This document shows positions 23,980 to 35,174 of a DNA stretch of 64,000 nt, in pieces (position 1 is the first letter of the stretch; the number at the start of each line of letters is the position of its first letter). The stretch comes from Caballeronia udeis (GTDB lineage: Bacteria; Pseudomonadota; Gammaproteobacteria; Burkholderiales; Burkholderiaceae): NCBI RefSeq assembly GCF_001544555.2, contig NZ_FCOK02000009.1, positions 1-64,000 on the forward strand. Reading direction: 5' to 3'. The notes beneath the pieces were generated by a model. It was given only the letters and a program-made list of their open reading frames with translations, searched no databases and was not told the origin of the DNA. The translations under genes were made by a program, and so were the position numbers.

Positions 23980-26070
23980 TTATTTGCCGCCGAGCGTTAC
24001 AAACAGGGTCAAGAGCCCCAACATGCCAATGATCATGGCGAACGCGTAGTGATAGATGTAACCGGATTGGAGGAAGCGAATCACACCGGCAAACCAGCCG
24101 ACGAACTTCGCGAGGCCGTTGACGATACCGTCGATAACGGCAACATCACCCTCTTTCCAGAGTCCGCGGCCAATGGCGACCGCGCCCTTTGCAAATACGA
24201 CGTCGTTGATCTTGTCGAGGTAGTACTTGTTGTCGAGCAAGTTATAGATCGGCAGGAAGCGTTGCTTGATCACGCCCGGCAGATCCGTACGTTTCCAGTA
24301 CAGGAACCACGACACCACCACGCCCGCGAGCGCCAGCCACACCGGGAGACCCGCGACCGAATGCAGGCCCATCGCGAACCAGCCCTGGAATTCCTCGCCC
24401 ATCTCGTGGAGCGCAGGATGATTCGCGCCAATGGCGATCACCTGGTCGAACACCACGCCGTGCGCGAAAAAGTCGCCGAACAGCATTGGGCCAATCGCAA
24501 TCGCACCGATAATCACCGACGGAATTGCCAGCAGGATCAGCGGAAGGGTAATGACCCATGGCGTTTCGTGCGGAACATGCACGTGGTCATGGCCATGCCC
24601 GTGATCGTCATGGCCGTGTGCATCGTGGCCATCGTGACCATGCGAGTCGTGCGCGTGCGCCGCGGCTTCGATCGCCATCGGGCTTTCCGGATGCTTCGGA
24701 CCGCGGAAGCGCTCCTTGCCGTGGAACACCATGAAGTACATGCGGAATGAGTACAGCGCAGTCACGAACACGCTCGCGACCACGGCGAAGTACGCGAAGC
24801 CCGAACCCGGAAGGTGCGACAGCTTCACCGCGTCGATGATCGAATCCTTCGAATAGAAACCGGCGAAGAACGGCGTACCAATCAGCGCGAGTGATCCGAT
24901 AAGCGAAGTGATCCACGTGATCGGCATGTATTTACGCAGGCCGCCCATGTTGCGCATGTCCTGATCGTGGTGCATGCCAATGATCACCGAACCGGCGCCA
25001 AGGAACAGCAGCGCTTTAAAGAACGCGTGCGTCGCGAGGTGAAACACAGCGACCGGATAAGCGGAGACGCCGAGCGCCACCGTCATGTAACCAAGTTGCG
25101 AGAGCGTGGAGTAAGCCACCACGCGCTTGATGTCGTTCTGCACCACACCCAGAAAACCCATGAACAGCGCCGTGATCGCACCGATCACCGTCACGAACGA
25201 CAACGCCGAATCCGACAATTCGAACAGCGGCGACATCCGCGTGACCATGAAAATACCGGCTGTCACCATGGTTGCCGCGTGGATCAGCGCCGAGATCGGT
25301 GTCGGGCCTTCCATGGAGTCCGGCAGCCACACGTGCAGCGGGAACTGCGCCGACTTACCCATCGCGCCGATGAACAGGCAGATACAGGCAACGGTCAGCA
25401 AACCCCAGTCGGTGCCCGGGAACGTCATGGTGGCCAGCGCGGTACGGTGAGCAAACACATCGCCGTAGTTGAGCGAACCGGCAAACGCCAGCAACAAGCC
25501 AATGCCGAGCAGGAATCCGAAGTCGCCCACGCGGTTCACGATGAACGCCTTCATGTTCGCGTAGATGGCCGTCGGACGCGTGAAGTAGAAGCCGATCAGC
25601 AGATACGACACCAGGCCCACCGCTTCCCAGCCGAAGAACAACTGCAGGAAATTGTTGCTCATCACGAGCATCAGCATGGAGAACGTAAAGAGCGAGATGT
25701 ACGAGAAGAAGCGCTCGTAGCCCACCTCTTCGTCGGCCATGTAGCCGATCGTATAGATGTGCACCATCAGCGAGACGAAGGTGACGATCACCATCATCAT
25801 GGCGGTGAGCGAGTCGACCAGGAAGCCGATCTCCATCTTGAGCGGACCGACCGTCAGCCATTCGTAGATGGTCGCGTTGAAGCTCGCGCCCTGCACCACA
25901 TCGAGGAAGACGATGCAGGAGAGCACGAACGAGATCATCACGCCAAGGATCGTGATGCGGTGCGAGCTCTTACGCCCGATCTTCCAGCCGAACAGCCCCG
26001 CGATCAGCGAGCCGGCAAGCGGCGCCAGCGGAATCGCGAGCAGAAGGTTTTCATTGAGTGTCGTGGACAT
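23980..26070 (-). CDS. nuoL: NADH-quinone oxidoreductase subunit L with histidine-rich loop
   Basis: A 696-residue distal proton-pumping subunit. The helix-5 Glu lies in FFGWEAVGLVSYLLIGFY, the helix-7 Lys region in GKSAQFPLHVWLPDSMEGPTP, and a long lateral amphipathic helix plus a final anchor helix occupy the C-terminal part. Unusually, residues about 470-500 form an insert made almost wholly of His, Asp, Gly and Ala (bases about 24571-24660) between two membrane segments. Such an insert is absent from E. coli NuoL and could bind metal. It makes the protein about 80 residues longer than the E. coli one. Confidence 0.97.
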   Translation of the reverse strand: MSTTLNENLLLAIPLAPLAGSLIAGLFGWKIGRKSSHRITILGVMISFVLSCIVFLDVVQGASFNATIYEWLTVGPLKMEIGFLVDSLTAMMMVIVTFVSLMVHIYTIGYMADEEVGYERFFSYISLFTFSMLMLVMSNNFLQLFFGWEAVGLVSYLLIGFYFTRPTAIYANMKAFIVNRVGDFGFLLGIGLLLAFAGSLNYGDVFAHRTALATMTFPGTDWGLLTVACICLFIGAMGKSAQFPLHVWLPDSMEGPTPISALIHAATMVTAGIFMVTRMSPLFELSDSALSFVTVIGAITALFMGFLGVVQNDIKRVVAYSTLSQLGYMTVALGVSAYPVAVFHLATHAFFKALLFLGAGSVIIGMHHDQDMRNMGGLRKYMPITWITSLIGSLALIGTPFFAGFYSKDSIIDAVKLSHLPGSGFAYFAVVASVFVTALYSFRMYFMVFHGKERFRGPKHPESPMAIEAAAHAHDSHGHDGHDAHGHDDHGHGHDHVHVPHETPWVITLPLILLAIPSVIIGAIAIGPMLFGDFFAHGVVFDQVIAIGANHPALHEMGEEFQGWFAMGLHSVAGLPVWLALAGVVVSWFLYWKRTDLPGVIKQRFLPIYNLLDNKYYLDKINDVVFAKGAVAIGRGLWKEGDVAVIDGIVNGLAKFVGWFAGVIRFLQSGYIYHYAFAMIIGMLGLLTLFVTLGGK

Positions 26071-26087
26071 AGCTGTCTTGCCTGAAA

Positions 26088-26393
26088 TTAACCTTTGAGC
26101 TGATCGAGGTCTTCGACGTTGATCGTGTCGAGACTGCGGAACAACGTGACCAGGATGGCGAGGCCGATTGCTGCTTCAGCCGCCGCGACCGTCAGCACGA
26201 AGAACACGAAGATCTGTCCGTGGATGTCGCCGAGATAGTGCGAGAAAGCGACGAAGTTCGTGTTGACCGCCAACAGCATCAGTTCGATTGCCATCAGGAT
26301 GATGATCACGTTACGTCGGTTCAGAAAAATGCCGACGATGCTGATCGCGAACAGGATCGCGCCAAGCACAAGGTAATGGGCAAGACTCAACAT
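26088..26393 (-). CDS. nuoK: NADH-quinone oxidoreductase subunit K
   Basis: A 101-residue subunit with three membrane helices, homologous to mitochondrial ND4L. Two conserved membrane Glu residues are visible in [11 protein letters not shown] and [11 protein letters not shown]; they take part in the proton path below the quinone site. Length is exact for the family. It sits 14 bases after nuoJ and 17 before nuoL. Confidence 0.97.
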   Translation of the reverse strand: MLSLAHYLVLGAILFAISIVGIFLNRRNVIIILMAIELMLLAVNTNFVAFSHYLGDIHGQIFVFFVLTVAAAEAAIGLAILVTLFRSLDTINVEDLDQLKG

Positions 26394-26407
26394 GGTTATT
26401 TATCTCC

Positions 26408-27100
26408 TCAGCCTTTGTTGTCGACCGTGCCGGCGCCGGCATTGCCGGTCACGGGCGGATTGGCCGTGGCGTCGTCCGGCACTTCTTTCTCGGACTTCAT
26501 CTTGACGATCCGCACGCGATCTTGCGCACGCACCTTGACCTGGTCGCTGATGCGCTGGCGCTTGCTGTCCTTCTTCTCGCGAACCGTGAGCGAGATGGCC
26601 GCAATGATCGCCACAAGCAGGATCAGGCCGGCAATTTCAAACGCGAAGATGTAGTCGGTGTAGATGACCTTGCCGATCAGGTGCGAGTTCGACATCACCG
26701 CACTGCCCGCCGCCACGTTGCCGAGCATCGGGTCGCGCACCGGCGTGATGGTCGCACCGTAGCCGTGCCACAGGATCAGCGCCGTTTCAATGATGATGAT
26801 CGCGCCCACGATACTGGCTATAGGCACGAACTTCTTGAAGTCGCCATGCAGCACGTCGAGGTTGATGTCGAGCATCATCACCACGAACAGGAACAGCACC
26901 ATCACCGCGCCGACGTAGACGAGAACCAGCAGAATGGCGAGGAATTCGGCTTCAAGCAGCATCCAGATCGCGGCCGCGTTGAAGAACGCGAGCACGAGGA
27001 ACAAGGCGGACGCCACCGGATTGCGCGAAGTGATCACCTTCAGCGCCGACACAACCAGCAGCAGCGCGAAGATGTAAAACAGTACGGTCGTGAATTCCAT
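26408..27100 (-). CDS. nuoJ: NADH-quinone oxidoreductase subunit J
   Basis: A 230-residue membrane subunit (ND6 homologue) with five helices in the first 170 residues, including the LVYVGAVMVLFLFVVMML helix with its pi-bulge Gly region. The C-terminal 55 residues are a charged cytoplasmic tail rich in Lys, Arg and Asp. The ATG at 27100 begins MEFTTVLFYIFALLLV, the family start; the longer frame upstream has no support. A 188-base spacer separates it from nuoI. Confidence 0.95.
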   Translation of the reverse strand: MEFTTVLFYIFALLLVVSALKVITSRNPVASALFLVLAFFNAAAIWMLLEAEFLAILLVLVYVGAVMVLFLFVVMMLDINLDVLHGDFKKFVPIASIVGAIIIIETALILWHGYGATITPVRDPMLGNVAAGSAVMSNSHLIGKVIYTDYIFAFEIAGLILLVAIIAAISLTVREKKDSKRQRISDQVKVRAQDRVRIVKMKSEKEVPDDATANPPVTGNAGAGTVDNKG

Positions 27101-27288
27101 GATTACCGGTTCATCGTTAGGCTTTGTGTTTTGACACAAGCGCGCCGCGTCGCGTTTTTTCAGGAACGCAACCTACAACCTTGGCGCGCGGGCCGGAACA
27201 GCAGGTCAATTCAAATGCAGGAACAGCAAGGGGCGCGGCGGTATTCTGTCTGCTCTGCCCCGCTTCGCTTTACCGCGTTTACTGCGTT
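27101..27288 (-). other. nuoI-nuoJ spacer, 188 bases
   Basis: No gene is seen in this unusually long spacer of an otherwise tight operon. It contains a TTGTGT-TTTG-ACACAA inverted repeat at 27124-27139 that would fold in the mRNA just upstream of nuoJ. An internal promoter or processing site is possible but not evident. Confidence 0.45.
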
Positions 27289-27777
27289 TCACCGATAAGG
27301 AGCATCAGCCGCCTTCGCAGCGGCAATCTCTGTTTCATAACGGTCGCCCACTGCGAGCAGCATCTCTTTCGTGAAATACAGGTCGCCGCGCTTCTCGCCG
27401 TGATACTCGAGGATGTGCGTTTCGACGATCGAATCGACCGGGCAGCTTTCTTCGCAGAAACCGCAGAAGATGCACTTGGTCAGGTCGATGTCGTAGCGCG
27501 TGGTACGGCGTGTGTTGTCAGCGCGCGTTTCCGATTCGATCGTGATGGCGAGCGCGGGGCACACGGCCTCGCACAGCTTGCATGCGATGCAGCGCTCTTC
27601 GCCATTTTCGTATCGGCGCAATGCATGCAGTCCACGGAAACGCGGCGAAATAGGCGTCTTCTCTTCCGGGAACTGAACGGTGATCTTGCGCTGGAACACG
27701 TAGCCACCGGTCAGCGCCAGACCCTTCAGCAACTCGGTCAGGAAAAACGTTTTGAAGAAATTCTGAAATGCGTTCAT
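27289..27777 (-). CDS. nuoI: NADH-quinone oxidoreductase subunit I
   Basis: A 162-residue peripheral subunit carrying two 4Fe-4S clusters (N6a, N6b). Both ferredoxin motifs are complete: [12 protein letters not shown] and [12 protein letters not shown]. It relays electrons from NuoG towards NuoB beside the membrane arm. The start is 18 bases after nuoH ends. Length fits the family. Confidence 0.97.
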   Translation of the reverse strand: MNAFQNFFKTFFLTELLKGLALTGGYVFQRKITVQFPEEKTPISPRFRGLHALRRYENGEERCIACKLCEAVCPALAITIESETRADNTRRTTRYDIDLTKCIFCGFCEESCPVDSIVETHILEYHGEKRGDLYFTKEMLLAVGDRYETEIAAAKAADAPYR

Positions 27778-27795
27778 GGTTATTTCATCCGCCCA

Positions 27796-28860
27796 TTATT
27801 TCCAGATGTTCAGCGGCGACATGATCCAGAACCCGACCACGACCACCCACACCACCGACACCGGCAGAAAGATTTTCCAGCCGAGACGCATGATCTGGTC
27901 GTAGCGATAACGCGGGAACGTCGCACGCGCCCAGATGAACACCGACAGCAGGAAGAAGATCTTCAGCACGAACCAGAAAATGCCCGGGATGAAGGACAGG
28001 AAACCAAACGGTGCGCTCCAGCCGCCAAGGAACAGCGTGGTTGCGATCGCCGAAATCACGATCATGTTGATGTATTCAGCCAGGAAGAACAGCGCGAACG
28101 CCATGCCCGAATAATCGATCATGTGACCCGCGACAATCTCCGACTCGCCTTCCACCACGTCGAACGGGTGACGGTTCGTTTCAGCAATGCCCGAGACGAA
28201 GTACACAACGAACATGGGCAGCAGCGGCAGCCAGTTCCACGAGAGGAAGTTGATGCCCCAGCTCGCGAAGATGCCCTGTTCCTGCGACACCACGATGGCC
28301 GACATGTTCAGGCTGCCGGTCACCATCAGCACGACCACGAGCGCGAAACCCATCGAGATTTCGTACGACACCATCTGGGCTGCCGCGCGCATCGCGCCAA
28401 GGAACGCGTACTTCGAGTTCGACGCCCAGCCGGCGAGAATCACGCCGTACACGCCGACGGATGAAATCGCCATCACGTAGAGCAAGCCCGCGTTGACGTC
28501 GCCGAGCACCGCTTTCGCCTGGAACGGAATCACCGCCCACACCGCGAACGCGGGCACCACGGTCATGATCGGCGCGATCAGGTAGATCCAGCGGCTGGCT
28601 TGCGTCGGCTGAATCACTTCTTTCAGCAGCAGCTTCAGCACGTCGGCGATCGGCTGCAACAGGCCCATCGGACCCACGCGATTCGGCCCGAGACGGACGT
28701 GCATCCAGCCGATGAGCTTGCGTTCCCACAGAATCAGGTACGCCACGCACAGCAGGATCACTACCGAGACCACGAGAATGCGGACTAACGCCCACACCGT
28801 CGGCCAGGCGACGCCGAGAATCTGCGTCCCGCCTGCGTTGATCGTATCGAACAAGCCCAT
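27796..28860 (-). CDS. nuoH: NADH-quinone oxidoreductase subunit H
   Basis: A 354-residue membrane subunit (ND1 homologue) with eight or nine helices that forms most of the quinone chamber with NuoB and NuoD. Conserved quinone-site loops are visible: [26 protein letters not shown] and [19 protein letters not shown], the latter rich in the Glu residues that couple quinone reduction to the proton channels. It starts directly after nuoG, with stop and start adjacent. Confidence 0.97.
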   Translation of the reverse strand: MGLFDTINAGGTQILGVAWPTVWALVRILVVSVVILLCVAYLILWERKLIGWMHVRLGPNRVGPMGLLQPIADVLKLLLKEVIQPTQASRWIYLIAPIMTVVPAFAVWAVIPFQAKAVLGDVNAGLLYVMAISSVGVYGVILAGWASNSKYAFLGAMRAAAQMVSYEISMGFALVVVLMVTGSLNMSAIVVSQEQGIFASWGINFLSWNWLPLLPMFVVYFVSGIAETNRHPFDVVEGESEIVAGHMIDYSGMAFALFFLAEYINMIVISAIATTLFLGGWSAPFGFLSFIPGIFWFVLKIFFLLSVFIWARATFPRYRYDQIMRLGWKIFLPVSVVWVVVVGFWIMSPLNIWK

Positions 28861-31200
28861 TTACGCCTTCTCCACTACCAGTTCACCGAACAGAGCCCCG
28901 AGCGCTGCACCGGCCGACGTTCCGCTCGACACACGCACCACGCTTTCCGCCAGATTCGCGTCGCGAACTGCCGGCAGGACCACCGCGAGATCACCTTGAG
29001 CGACACGCACCGCATCGCCGTTTTTCAGACCGAGTTTCTCGAACAGCGACGTCGGCAACCCAACCACGTTCGCGTCGCGCGCAGCAGCCGTCAGATGCAG
29101 CGATTCGGCGCGGCGCGACAATGCGTCGGCGTGATAGATCGGCGTGTCGGCGAGGCGCTCGTAGCTGCCTTCTTTGGTTTCAGCCGCTTTCGAAACAGCC
29201 TTGATCGCGACGTCCGTCTTGTTCGACAGACGCGCCGTCAGATCGCCCGTGCCCAATGCGGCGTCGCGGACTTCTTCGGCGGTATCGAATTCGAAGCCTT
29301 TCAACCCGAGGATGCTGCCCAGCACGCGCAGCACCTTCCAGCCCGGACGCGTTTCGCCCAGCGGACGCACCACGCCGTTGAACGTCTGCGCGGTACCTTC
29401 GGCGTTGACGAACGTGCCCGAGGTTTCCGTGAACGGCGCGATCGGCAGCAGCACGTCGGCGTAATCGGCGCCATGCTTGAATGCCGACAACGCGACAACC
29501 ATCTCCGCCTGCTTCAATGCGGCAAGCGCCTGAGCGGGGTTGGCGGTATCGAATGCGGGTTCGACGTTGAACAGCACATAACCCTTGCGCGGCTGTTCGA
29601 ACACTTCACGAGCGTTCAGACCGCCCTCGCCCGGCAGTGCATCGACGAGATGTGCGCCAACCGTATTGGCCGCTTCCGTCAGATAACCCAGCGTCGCGCC
29701 CGTGTTGTCCGCAATCCATTGGCATACGGCCTGGATCTGCGCGAACTGCGGATGCTGAACCGCGCTGTTGCCGAGCAACACCACGCGCTTGTCACCCGCC
29801 GACAACGACGATGCAATGTCTTTCGCAGCCGCTGACGCTTCATATCCGGCGAACGCTTCGGGCACTGCAACGCCACGTGCTTCGGCCACCGCTGCAGCCA
29901 GACTGCCGAGGCGGTCGAGCCATTCCGACGGCGCCGCGACCACGCGGTGCGCAGCCGGGATCAGCGAGTCATCATTCGTCGCGTTCAGGAACGTGAGCTT
30001 CGCACCGCCCTTGGCGGCTTGACGCAGGCGTGCCGCGAACAGCGGATGATCGCGACGCAGGAACGAACCGACCACAAACGCCGTGTCGATATTCGTCAGG
30101 TCTGCGATCTTCACGCCAAGCCACGGCGCGCTATCCGACACCGGCGCCGAGAAGTCGCTCTGACGCAGACGGAAGTCGACGTTCGGCGACCCCACGCCTT
30201 CGGCGAATTGCTTCAGCAGATACAGTTCTTCGACTGTGCTATGCGGCGTAGCCAGCGCAGCGATCTGATTCGCGCCGTGATCGGCCGTAATGCCCTTGAT
30301 ACCCTTCGCCACGTATTCCAGCGCCGTCTGCCAGTCCGTCTCGATCCACTTGCCGCCCTGCTTCAACATGGGCTGCGTGAGACGTTCGTCGCTATTCAGC
30401 GCTTCGTACGAGAAGCGATCCTTGTCCGAGATCCAGCATTCGTTGATGGCTTCGTTTTCCATCGGCAGAACACGCATCACGCGGTTGTTCTTCACTTGCA
30501 CGACCAGGTTCGCGCCGACGGAATCGTGCGGACTGATCGACTTGCGGCGCGACAACTCCCACGTACGGGCGCTGTAGCGGAACGGCTTGCTCGTCAACGC
30601 GCCGACCGGGCACAGGTCGATCATGTTGCCCGACAGTTCCGAGTCCACCGTCTTGCCGACGAACGACGTGATTTCCGAGTGCTCGCCACGGCCCAGCATG
30701 CCGAGTTCCATCACGCCGGCCACTTCCTGACCGAAACGGACACAACGCGTGCAATGGATGCAGCGCGTCATCTCTTCCATCGAGATCAGCGGTCCGACGT
30801 TCTTGTGGAACACCACGCGCTTTTCTTCGTTGTAGCGCGATTGGGACTTGCCGTAACCGACCGCTAGGTCTTGCAGCTGGCATTCGCCGCCCTGATCGCA
30901 GATCGGGCAATCGAGCGGGTGATTGATCAGCAGGAATTCCATCACGGACTGCTGCGCCTTAACGGCCTTGTCCGATTTCGTGCGCACGATCATGCCCGCC
31001 GACACCGGCGTGGCGCAGGCGGGAACCGCCTTTGGCATTTTTTCGACTTCGACCAGGCACATCCGGCAGTTTGCCGCGATCGACAGTTTCTTGTGATAGC
31101 AAAAGTGCGGAATGTATGTGTCTACCTTATGCGCAGCCTGGATCACCATGCTGCCTTCAGGCACTTCTACACTTTTGCCGTCGATTTCTAGTTCAACCAT
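28861..31200 (-). CDS. nuoG: NADH-quinone oxidoreductase subunit G
   Basis: A 779-residue iron-sulfur subunit. The N-terminal 2Fe-2S domain has [18 protein letters not shown] with a distal Cys (PACATPV). The His-ligated 4Fe-4S segment is [18 protein letters not shown], and the next is [16 protein letters not shown]. The rest (about 220-779) is a molybdopterin-oxidoreductase-like domain that has lost its cofactor in this family. It passes electrons from NuoF to NuoI. It lies 31 bases after nuoF. Confidence 0.97.
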   Translation of the reverse strand: MVELEIDGKSVEVPEGSMVIQAAHKVDTYIPHFCYHKKLSIAANCRMCLVEVEKMPKAVPACATPVSAGMIVRTKSDKAVKAQQSVMEFLLINHPLDCPICDQGGECQLQDLAVGYGKSQSRYNEEKRVVFHKNVGPLISMEEMTRCIHCTRCVRFGQEVAGVMELGMLGRGEHSEITSFVGKTVDSELSGNMIDLCPVGALTSKPFRYSARTWELSRRKSISPHDSVGANLVVQVKNNRVMRVLPMENEAINECWISDKDRFSYEALNSDERLTQPMLKQGGKWIETDWQTALEYVAKGIKGITADHGANQIAALATPHSTVEELYLLKQFAEGVGSPNVDFRLRQSDFSAPVSDSAPWLGVKIADLTNIDTAFVVGSFLRRDHPLFAARLRQAAKGGAKLTFLNATNDDSLIPAAHRVVAAPSEWLDRLGSLAAAVAEARGVAVPEAFAGYEASAAAKDIASSLSAGDKRVVLLGNSAVQHPQFAQIQAVCQWIADNTGATLGYLTEAANTVGAHLVDALPGEGGLNAREVFEQPRKGYVLFNVEPAFDTANPAQALAALKQAEMVVALSAFKHGADYADVLLPIAPFTETSGTFVNAEGTAQTFNGVVRPLGETRPGWKVLRVLGSILGLKGFEFDTAEEVRDAALGTGDLTARLSNKTDVAIKAVSKAAETKEGSYERLADTPIYHADALSRRAESLHLTAAARDANVVGLPTSLFEKLGLKNGDAVRVAQGDLAVVLPAVRDANLAESVVRVSSGTSAGAALGALFGELVVEKA

Positions 31201-31231
31201 GATGGGGAATGGTCCTTGGCCTGATCACTGA

Positions 31232-32557
31232 TCACGCGGTAAGCGCTTCGGACGTGTGCGCATGATGCGCGTGTCCGTCGACGAGACAATGTTTATGCTC
31301 GACGTGATATTCAAATTCGTCCCAGAAGTGCTTCAGCATGCCGCGCACCGGCATGGCCGCCGCGTCGCCGAGAGCACAGATGGTGCGACCCATGATGTTT
31401 TCTGCGACCGAGTTCAGCAGATCCAGGTCTTCCTTGCGCCCGAGTCCATGTTCAATACGATGGACCACGCGATACAGCCAGCCCGTACCTTCACGGCAAG
31501 GCGTGCATTGGCCGCACGACTCTTCGTAGTAGAAATAGGACAAGCGCAGCAGCGAGCGCACCATGCAGCGCGTTTCGTTCATCACGATCACGGCGCCCGA
31601 ACCGAGCATGGAGCCGGCTTTCGCGATGGAGTCGTAGTCCATGTCGGTCTTCAACATGATGTCGCCCGGGATCACCGGTGCCGACGATCCACCCGGGATC
31701 ACCGCTTTCACCGACTTGCCGCGCACGCCGCCAGCCAGATCGAGCAAGGTTTCGAACGACGTACCAAGCGGCACTTCAAAGTTGCCAGGGAAATTGACGT
31801 CGCCTGCAACCGAGAAAATCTTCGTGCCGCCGTTGTTCGGCTTGCCGATCTCGAGATATTTCTGCGGGCCGATAGCCAGCAGGAACGGCACGGCCGCGAA
31901 GGTTTCGGTGTTGTTGATGGTGGTCGGCTTGCCGTACACGCCGAAGCTCGCCGGGAACGGCGGCTTGAAGCGCGGCTGGCCTTTCTTGCCTTCCAGTGAC
32001 TCGAGCAGCGCGGTTTCTTCGCCGCAGATATACGCGCCGTAACCATGGTGCGCATGCAGTTCGAACGAGAAGCCCGAACCCAGGATGTTCGCACCGAGGT
32101 AACCAGCCGCACGCGCTTCTTCAAGCGCCTGTTCGAAGATCCGGTAGACCTCGAAAATCTCGCCGTGAATATAGTTGTAGCCGACCGTGATGCCCATGGC
32201 ATACGCGCCAATGGCCATGCCTTCGATCAGCGAATGCGGATTCCAGCGCAGGATGTCGCGGTCCTTGAACGTGCCCGGTTCGCCTTCGTCCGAGTTGCAG
32301 ACGAGGTACTTCTGCCCCGGGAACTGACGCGGCATGAAGCTCCACTTGAGACCGGTCGGGAAACCCGCACCGCCGCGGCCGCGCAGGCCCGACGCCTTGA
32401 CGTCGGCAATGACCTGCTCTTGGGGGATCTTTTCTTCGAGGATGCGACGCAGCTGGGCGTAACCGCCGCGCGCCACATAGTCTTCGAGGTGCCAGTTGTC
32501 GCCGTTAAGACCGGCGAGAATCAGGGGCTGGATGTGGCGGTCGTGAAGAGACGTCAT
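31232..32557 (-). CDS. nuoF: NADH-quinone oxidoreductase subunit F
   Basis: A 441-residue subunit that binds NADH and FMN and cluster N3. Visible are the NAD-site [15 protein letters not shown], the FMN site [31 protein letters not shown], and the 4Fe-4S ligands [10 protein letters not shown] with a distal Cys in TICALGDAA. It is the entry point of electrons into complex I. Its ATG overlaps the nuoE stop by 4 bases, which sets the start at 32557 rather than further upstream. The C-terminus is His-rich, as in relatives. Confidence 0.97.
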   Translation of the reverse strand: MTSLHDRHIQPLILAGLNGDNWHLEDYVARGGYAQLRRILEEKIPQEQVIADVKASGLRGRGGAGFPTGLKWSFMPRQFPGQKYLVCNSDEGEPGTFKDRDILRWNPHSLIEGMAIGAYAMGITVGYNYIHGEIFEVYRIFEQALEEARAAGYLGANILGSGFSFELHAHHGYGAYICGEETALLESLEGKKGQPRFKPPFPASFGVYGKPTTINNTETFAAVPFLLAIGPQKYLEIGKPNNGGTKIFSVAGDVNFPGNFEVPLGTSFETLLDLAGGVRGKSVKAVIPGGSSAPVIPGDIMLKTDMDYDSIAKAGSMLGSGAVIVMNETRCMVRSLLRLSYFYYEESCGQCTPCREGTGWLYRVVHRIEHGLGRKEDLDLLNSVAENIMGRTICALGDAAAMPVRGMLKHFWDEFEYHVEHKHCLVDGHAHHAHTSEALTA

Positions 32558-33039
32558 TTCGATAGTTCCTCGAGGAGCGTGTCGATCCGCTCGCGACTCA
32601 TGAAACTGCACATACGATGATTGTTCACGAGCAACACGGGTGCATCGCCGCACGCGCCGAAACATTCGCCTTCTTTCAAGGTGAATTTGCCGTCAGCGGT
32701 GGTTTCGCCAAAGCCGATGCCGAGCTTTTGCTTCAGGTATTCAGCAGCGCTTTCCGAACCGCCGTCCGGCCCGAGCTGGCACGGCAGGTTCGTACAGAGC
32801 GTGATCTTGTGTTTGCCGACCGGCGAGGTCTCGTACATGGTGTAGAACGTCGCCACTTCCTGCACGGCCACGGCGGGCATGCTGAGGTAGTCGGCCACGA
32901 ACTGCATCAGTTCCGGCGATAGCCAGCCGTGCTCTTCCTGAGCCACGGTCAACGCCGACATCACCGCGGACTGTTTCTGGTCCACGGGATATTTCGCGAT
33001 CGCGCGATCGATTTCTTTCAGGCCTTCAGCTGAGATCAT
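32554..33039 (-). CDS. nuoE: NADH-quinone oxidoreductase subunit E
   Basis: A 161-residue thioredoxin-fold subunit that carries 2Fe-2S cluster N1a. The four ligands are seen in [10 protein letters not shown] and [11 protein letters not shown] chose ATG 33039 ([13 protein letters not shown], the family start); a GTG at 33048 would add three residues and has GAAAGAG four bases upstream, so it is a real alternative. A 158-base spacer with inverted repeats separates it from nuoD. Confidence 0.95.
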   Translation of the reverse strand: MISAEGLKEIDRAIAKYPVDQKQSAVMSALTVAQEEHGWLSPELMQFVADYLSMPAVAVQEVATFYTMYETSPVGKHKITLCTNLPCQLGPDGGSESAAEYLKQKLGIGFGETTADGKFTLKEGECFGACGDAPVLLVNNHRMCSFMSRERIDTLLEELSK

Positions 33040-33197
33040 TTCAGACACGACTCTTTCAGTTCCTACCGAACGAACACCCGCCGCGTTTTTCTTTTGCGGC
33101 AGACCTGGCGTCCTGCTGTTGTTGGTTCGCCGGCATGCTCAGCGCTACTGCGCGTGCTTGCCGGCGAGGTGCGGCGCAGATTCCTCGCGACTGCATG
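33040..33197 (-). other. nuoD-nuoE spacer, about 158 bases
   Basis: No gene is supported. In the mRNA sense the spacer holds a 9-bp inverted repeat (TCGCCGGCA with TGCCGGCGA, in + coordinates near 33130-33170) and a shorter GCCGC/GCGGC stem. These look like mRNA-stabilising or processing hairpins inside the operon. Confidence 0.45.
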
Positions 33198-34451
33198 TCA
33201 GCGATCGATCTCACCGAACACGATGTCCTGCGTGCCAATGATGGTCACCGCGTCCGCAATCATGTGACCACGAGCCATTTCGTCAAGTGAAGCAAGATGT
33301 GCATAACCTGGCGCACGAATCTTCAGGCGATACGGCTTGTTCGCGCCGTCCGAGATCAGATAAATGCCGAATTCGCCCTTCGGGTGCTCGACCGCCGCAT
33401 ACGTCTCGCCTTCGGGAACGTGAAAACCTTCCGTGAAGAGCTTGAAGTGGTGAATCAGCTCTTCCATGTTGGTCTTCATGCCCACGCGCGAAGGCGGCGC
33501 AATCTTGTGATTGTCGACCATCACCGGGCCTGGATTCTTGCGAAGCCACTCAATACATTGTTTCGCGATGCGGGTGGACTGACGCATTTCTTCCACGCGC
33601 ACGAGATAACGGTCGTAGCAGTCACCGTTCACGCCGACCGGAATGTCAAAGTCGAGCTGATCGTAGACTTCATACGGTTGCTTCTTGCGCAAATCCCATT
33701 CAATGCCCGAGCCGCGCAGCATCGCACCGGTCATGCCGAGCTGCAACGCGCGCTCAGGACTGACCACGCCGATACCCACCAGCCGCTGCTTCCAGATGCG
33801 GTTATCGGTCAGCAGCGTCTCGTACTCGTCAACGCACTTCGGAAAGCGGGTAAAGAAGTCGTCGATGAAATCGAGCAACGAACCTTGACGCGTTTCGTTC
33901 ATCCGCGACAACGCTTTCGCATTGCGGATTTTCGACGCCTTGTATTGCGGCATTGCGTCAGGCAGATCGCGATACACGCCGCCCGGACGGTAGTACGCCG
34001 CGTGCATCCGTGCGCCGGATACCGCTTCGTACACGTCCATCAGATCTTCGCGTTCTCGGAACGCATACAAAAACACCGCCATTGCGCCGACGTCGAGCGC
34101 GTGCGAGCCGATCCACATCAGGTGGTTCAGCACGCGCGTAATTTCGTCGAACAGCACGCGGATGTATTTCGCGCGAACCGGAATGTCGATACCGAGCAGC
34201 TTCTCGATCGCCATCACGTAGCCGTGCTCGTTGACCATCATCGACACGTAGTCAAGACGGTCCATGTACGGCACGGACTGAATGAAGGTCTTCGATTCCG
34301 CGAGTTTTTCGGTCGCGCGGTGCAGCAGCCCGATATGCGGATCGGCGCGCTGAATCACTTCGCCGTCCAGTTCCAGCACGAGGCGCAGCACACCGTGCGC
34401 GGCCGGGTGCTGCGGGCCGAAATTGAGCGTGTAGTTCTTGATCTCTGCCAT
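33198..34451 (-). CDS. nuoD: NADH-quinone oxidoreductase subunit D
   Basis: A 417-residue peripheral subunit (49-kDa homologue, related to the large subunit of NiFe hydrogenases) that forms the quinone-reduction site with NuoB. The N-terminal [23 protein letters not shown] contains the quinone-binding His loop; [12 protein letters not shown] and the C-terminal [12 protein letters not shown] are family signatures. It lies 9 bases after nuoC. Confidence 0.97.
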   Translation of the reverse strand: MAEIKNYTLNFGPQHPAAHGVLRLVLELDGEVIQRADPHIGLLHRATEKLAESKTFIQSVPYMDRLDYVSMMVNEHGYVMAIEKLLGIDIPVRAKYIRVLFDEITRVLNHLMWIGSHALDVGAMAVFLYAFREREDLMDVYEAVSGARMHAAYYRPGGVYRDLPDAMPQYKASKIRNAKALSRMNETRQGSLLDFIDDFFTRFPKCVDEYETLLTDNRIWKQRLVGIGVVSPERALQLGMTGAMLRGSGIEWDLRKKQPYEVYDQLDFDIPVGVNGDCYDRYLVRVEEMRQSTRIAKQCIEWLRKNPGPVMVDNHKIAPPSRVGMKTNMEELIHHFKLFTEGFHVPEGETYAAVEHPKGEFGIYLISDGANKPYRLKIRAPGYAHLASLDEMARGHMIADAVTIIGTQDIVFGEIDR

Positions 34452-34460
34452 GGCGTTCTC

Positions 34461-35063
34461 TTAGTGTTTCAGACCGCCATAGCGGTCCTCGCGGATCACG
34501 CGCGGCGTGATTTCGCGCGGCTCGATCGTCACTGGCTGGTACACGACGCGCTTCTCTTCCGGGTCGTAACGCATTTCGACATAACCCGACACCGGGAAGT
34601 CCTTGCGGAACGGATGGCCGATAAAACCGTAGTCGGTGAGAATGCGGCGCAGGTCGGGGTGGCCTTCAAAGACGATACCGAACAGGTCGAATGCTTCCCG
34701 TTCGTACCAGTTCGCCGACGACCAGACGTCGACAGCCGAAGGCACGATCGGCACTTCGTCGTCCGGTGCGAACACGCGCACGCGCAGACGCCAGTTGTTC
34801 GCGATCGAAAGAAGATGGAGGACGGCCGCGAAACGCGGGCCTTCGTAGGCGCCGTCGCCGTACGTGGAGTAGTCCACGCCGCACAGGTCGACGAGTTGCT
34901 CGAAGCCGAGCGAACGGTCGTCGCGCAGCTTGAGCACTACATCAGCGTAGTTCGCTGCCTTGACAACAATGGTCAGTTGCCCGAGCGACTCGGTGATGCT
35001 TTGCAGGCGGTCGCCGAACGCCGCCTCGAGGTTCGCTTTCAGGGTCTCGAGTTTGCTTGCCAT
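34461..35063 (-). CDS. nuoC: NADH-quinone oxidoreductase subunit C
   Basis: A 200-residue peripheral subunit (30-kDa homologue) with the signature [29 protein letters not shown] and the terminal block of [14 protein letters not shown]. It is encoded separately from NuoD, unlike the fused NuoCD of E. coli. The 111-base spacer to nuoB contains a CTGGCG/CGCCAG inverted repeat. Confidence 0.97.
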   Translation of the reverse strand: MASKLETLKANLEAAFGDRLQSITESLGQLTIVVKAANYADVVLKLRDDRSLGFEQLVDLCGVDYSTYGDGAYEGPRFAAVLHLLSIANNWRLRVRVFAPDDEVPIVPSAVDVWSSANWYEREAFDLFGIVFEGHPDLRRILTDYGFIGHPFRKDFPVSGYVEMRYDPEEKRVVYQPVTIEPREITPRVIREDRYGGLKH

Positions 35064-35174
35064 ATTGGGGAGGCTCTGGCCTTGGTGACGCTTAATGGGA
35101 CTTCAGGGACTTCAACAGCGCTACTGGCGTGCTTACGTGCGCCAGGACTTGGCGGCGCACTTGGCTGACGACAA
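35064..35174 (-). other. nuoB-nuoC spacer, 111 bases
   Basis: No gene. A CTGGCG...CGCCAG inverted repeat with a 10-base loop near 35122-35145 would form a hairpin in the mRNA. It is the third long hairpin-bearing spacer in this operon. Confidence 0.4.

Noticed and set aside
24967..26085. Plus-strand open frame (372 codons) opposite nuoL
   Set aside because: Antisense to nuoL with runs of His, Arg and Gln from reversed hydrophobic codons.
33297..35168. Very long plus-strand open frame (623 codons) opposite nuoD/nuoC
   Set aside because: It is the antisense shadow of nuoC-nuoD in GC-rich DNA: rich in Arg and His, with no family features or ribosome-binding site.
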